From contig CAOJQZ010000056.1 of the NCBI GenBank assembly GCA_948441955.1, positions 1-15,923 of the forward strand: 15,923 bases of DNA, given 5' to 3'. Positions 15,795 to 15,923 of the stretch are shown piece by piece; the stretch's first letter is position 1; each line of letters opens with the position of its first letter. Both the position numbers and the translations under genes were made by a program. This DNA comes from an uncultured Lachnospiraceae bacterium. GTDB lineage: Bacteria > Bacillota > Clostridia > Lachnospirales > Lachnospiraceae. The notes under the pieces were generated by a model, which searched no databases, was not told the origin of the DNA, and saw only the letters and a list, made by a program, of their open reading frames with translations.

Positions 15795-15923
15795 TTTTTG
15801 ATGAATTTAAGAGTGTCGCTCAATCATCTAAGATGATTTTGCAACACCCCTTTGGGATACTCTCTGTAAAATCCGGTTCATTACACCGCCTTTACAAGTC
15901 TTTTTACATTTCATGCAGCCGCT
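15791..15923 (+). CDS. Unidentified reading frame coupled to the XRE-ankyrin gene (partial)
   Basis: An ATG at 15791 overlaps the TGA of the preceding gene (ATGA) and lies 10 bases after AAGGAG (15775-15780). The frame stays open for 44 codons to the window edge, starting MIFDEFKSVAQSSKMILQ. The coupling and ribosome site argue for a real second gene of a two-gene unit. The visible residues match no family I recognise. Against it, a minus-strand frame open from the edge to a stop at 15828-15830 also exists here, and a palindrome at 15822-15838 could mark the end of the unit. Confidence 0.45.
   Translation, partial: MIFDEFKSVAQSSKMILQHPFGILSVKSGSLHRLYKSFYISCSR
15822..15838. repeat. Short perfect inverted repeat
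   Basis: AATCATC (15822-15828) and GATGATT (15832-15838) flank a 3-base centre, followed by TT. It is AT-rich and weak as a terminator. Its place just after the start of the last frame is unexplained. Confidence 0.35.

Noticed and set aside
15828..15923. Minus-strand frame at the right edge reading CMKCKKTCKGG before a TAG stop
   Set aside because: Thirty-one codons open to the edge can occur by chance. The cysteine spacing is suggestive of a convergent gene's C-terminus, but the plus-strand frame with ATGA overlap and ribosome site is better supported. More sequence decides.

Overview
The window looks like chromosomal DNA of a Gram-positive anaerobe of the Clostridia, most likely Lachnospiraceae. 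The support is moderate GC, strong AAGGAGG-type ribosome sites, consensus sigma-A promoters, a type III glutamine synthetase, a two-subunit glutamate synthase and intrinsic terminators. The family assignment is inferred from gene content and protein style; no species is claimed.

Layout: (1) 1-468 (-) is the N-terminal cupin half of an AraC-type regulator, cut by the window edge and divergent from an MFS transporter at 586-1764 (+). (2) 1775-3874 (-) is glutamine synthetase III (glnN), convergent with the MFS gene. (3) 3875-4159 is a divergent control region. Each side has a near-consensus promoter followed by an intrinsic-terminator-like hairpin ahead of the start codon. (4) 4160-11805 (+) is a tight operon: CTP synthase (pyrG), glutamate synthase large subunit (gltB) and small subunit (gltD). 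(5) 11906-14222 (+) has its own promoter and holds a response regulator-diguanylate cyclase followed by a MATE efflux protein. (6) 14223-14543 is a 321-base gap with a terminator-like hairpin and two copies of an operator-like 19-mer. (7) 14544-15794 (+) is an XRE-type DNA-binding protein with ankyrin-like C-terminal segments, overlapping by ATGA a reading frame that leaves the window.

The core theme is glutamine flux. GlnN makes glutamine from glutamate and ammonia, GltBD returns it to glutamate (the GS-GOGAT cycle), and PyrG spends glutamine nitrogen on CTP. Placing the producer divergently from the two consumers, each transcript gated by a leader terminator, suggests coordinated control by transcription attenuation. 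The c-di-GMP/MATE unit and the XRE-ankyrin unit seem unrelated to nitrogen metabolism. The last unit, with its odd spacer and coupled downstream frame, looks like the most accessory part of the window. No tRNA, rRNA, CRISPR array or insertion sequence was recognised.
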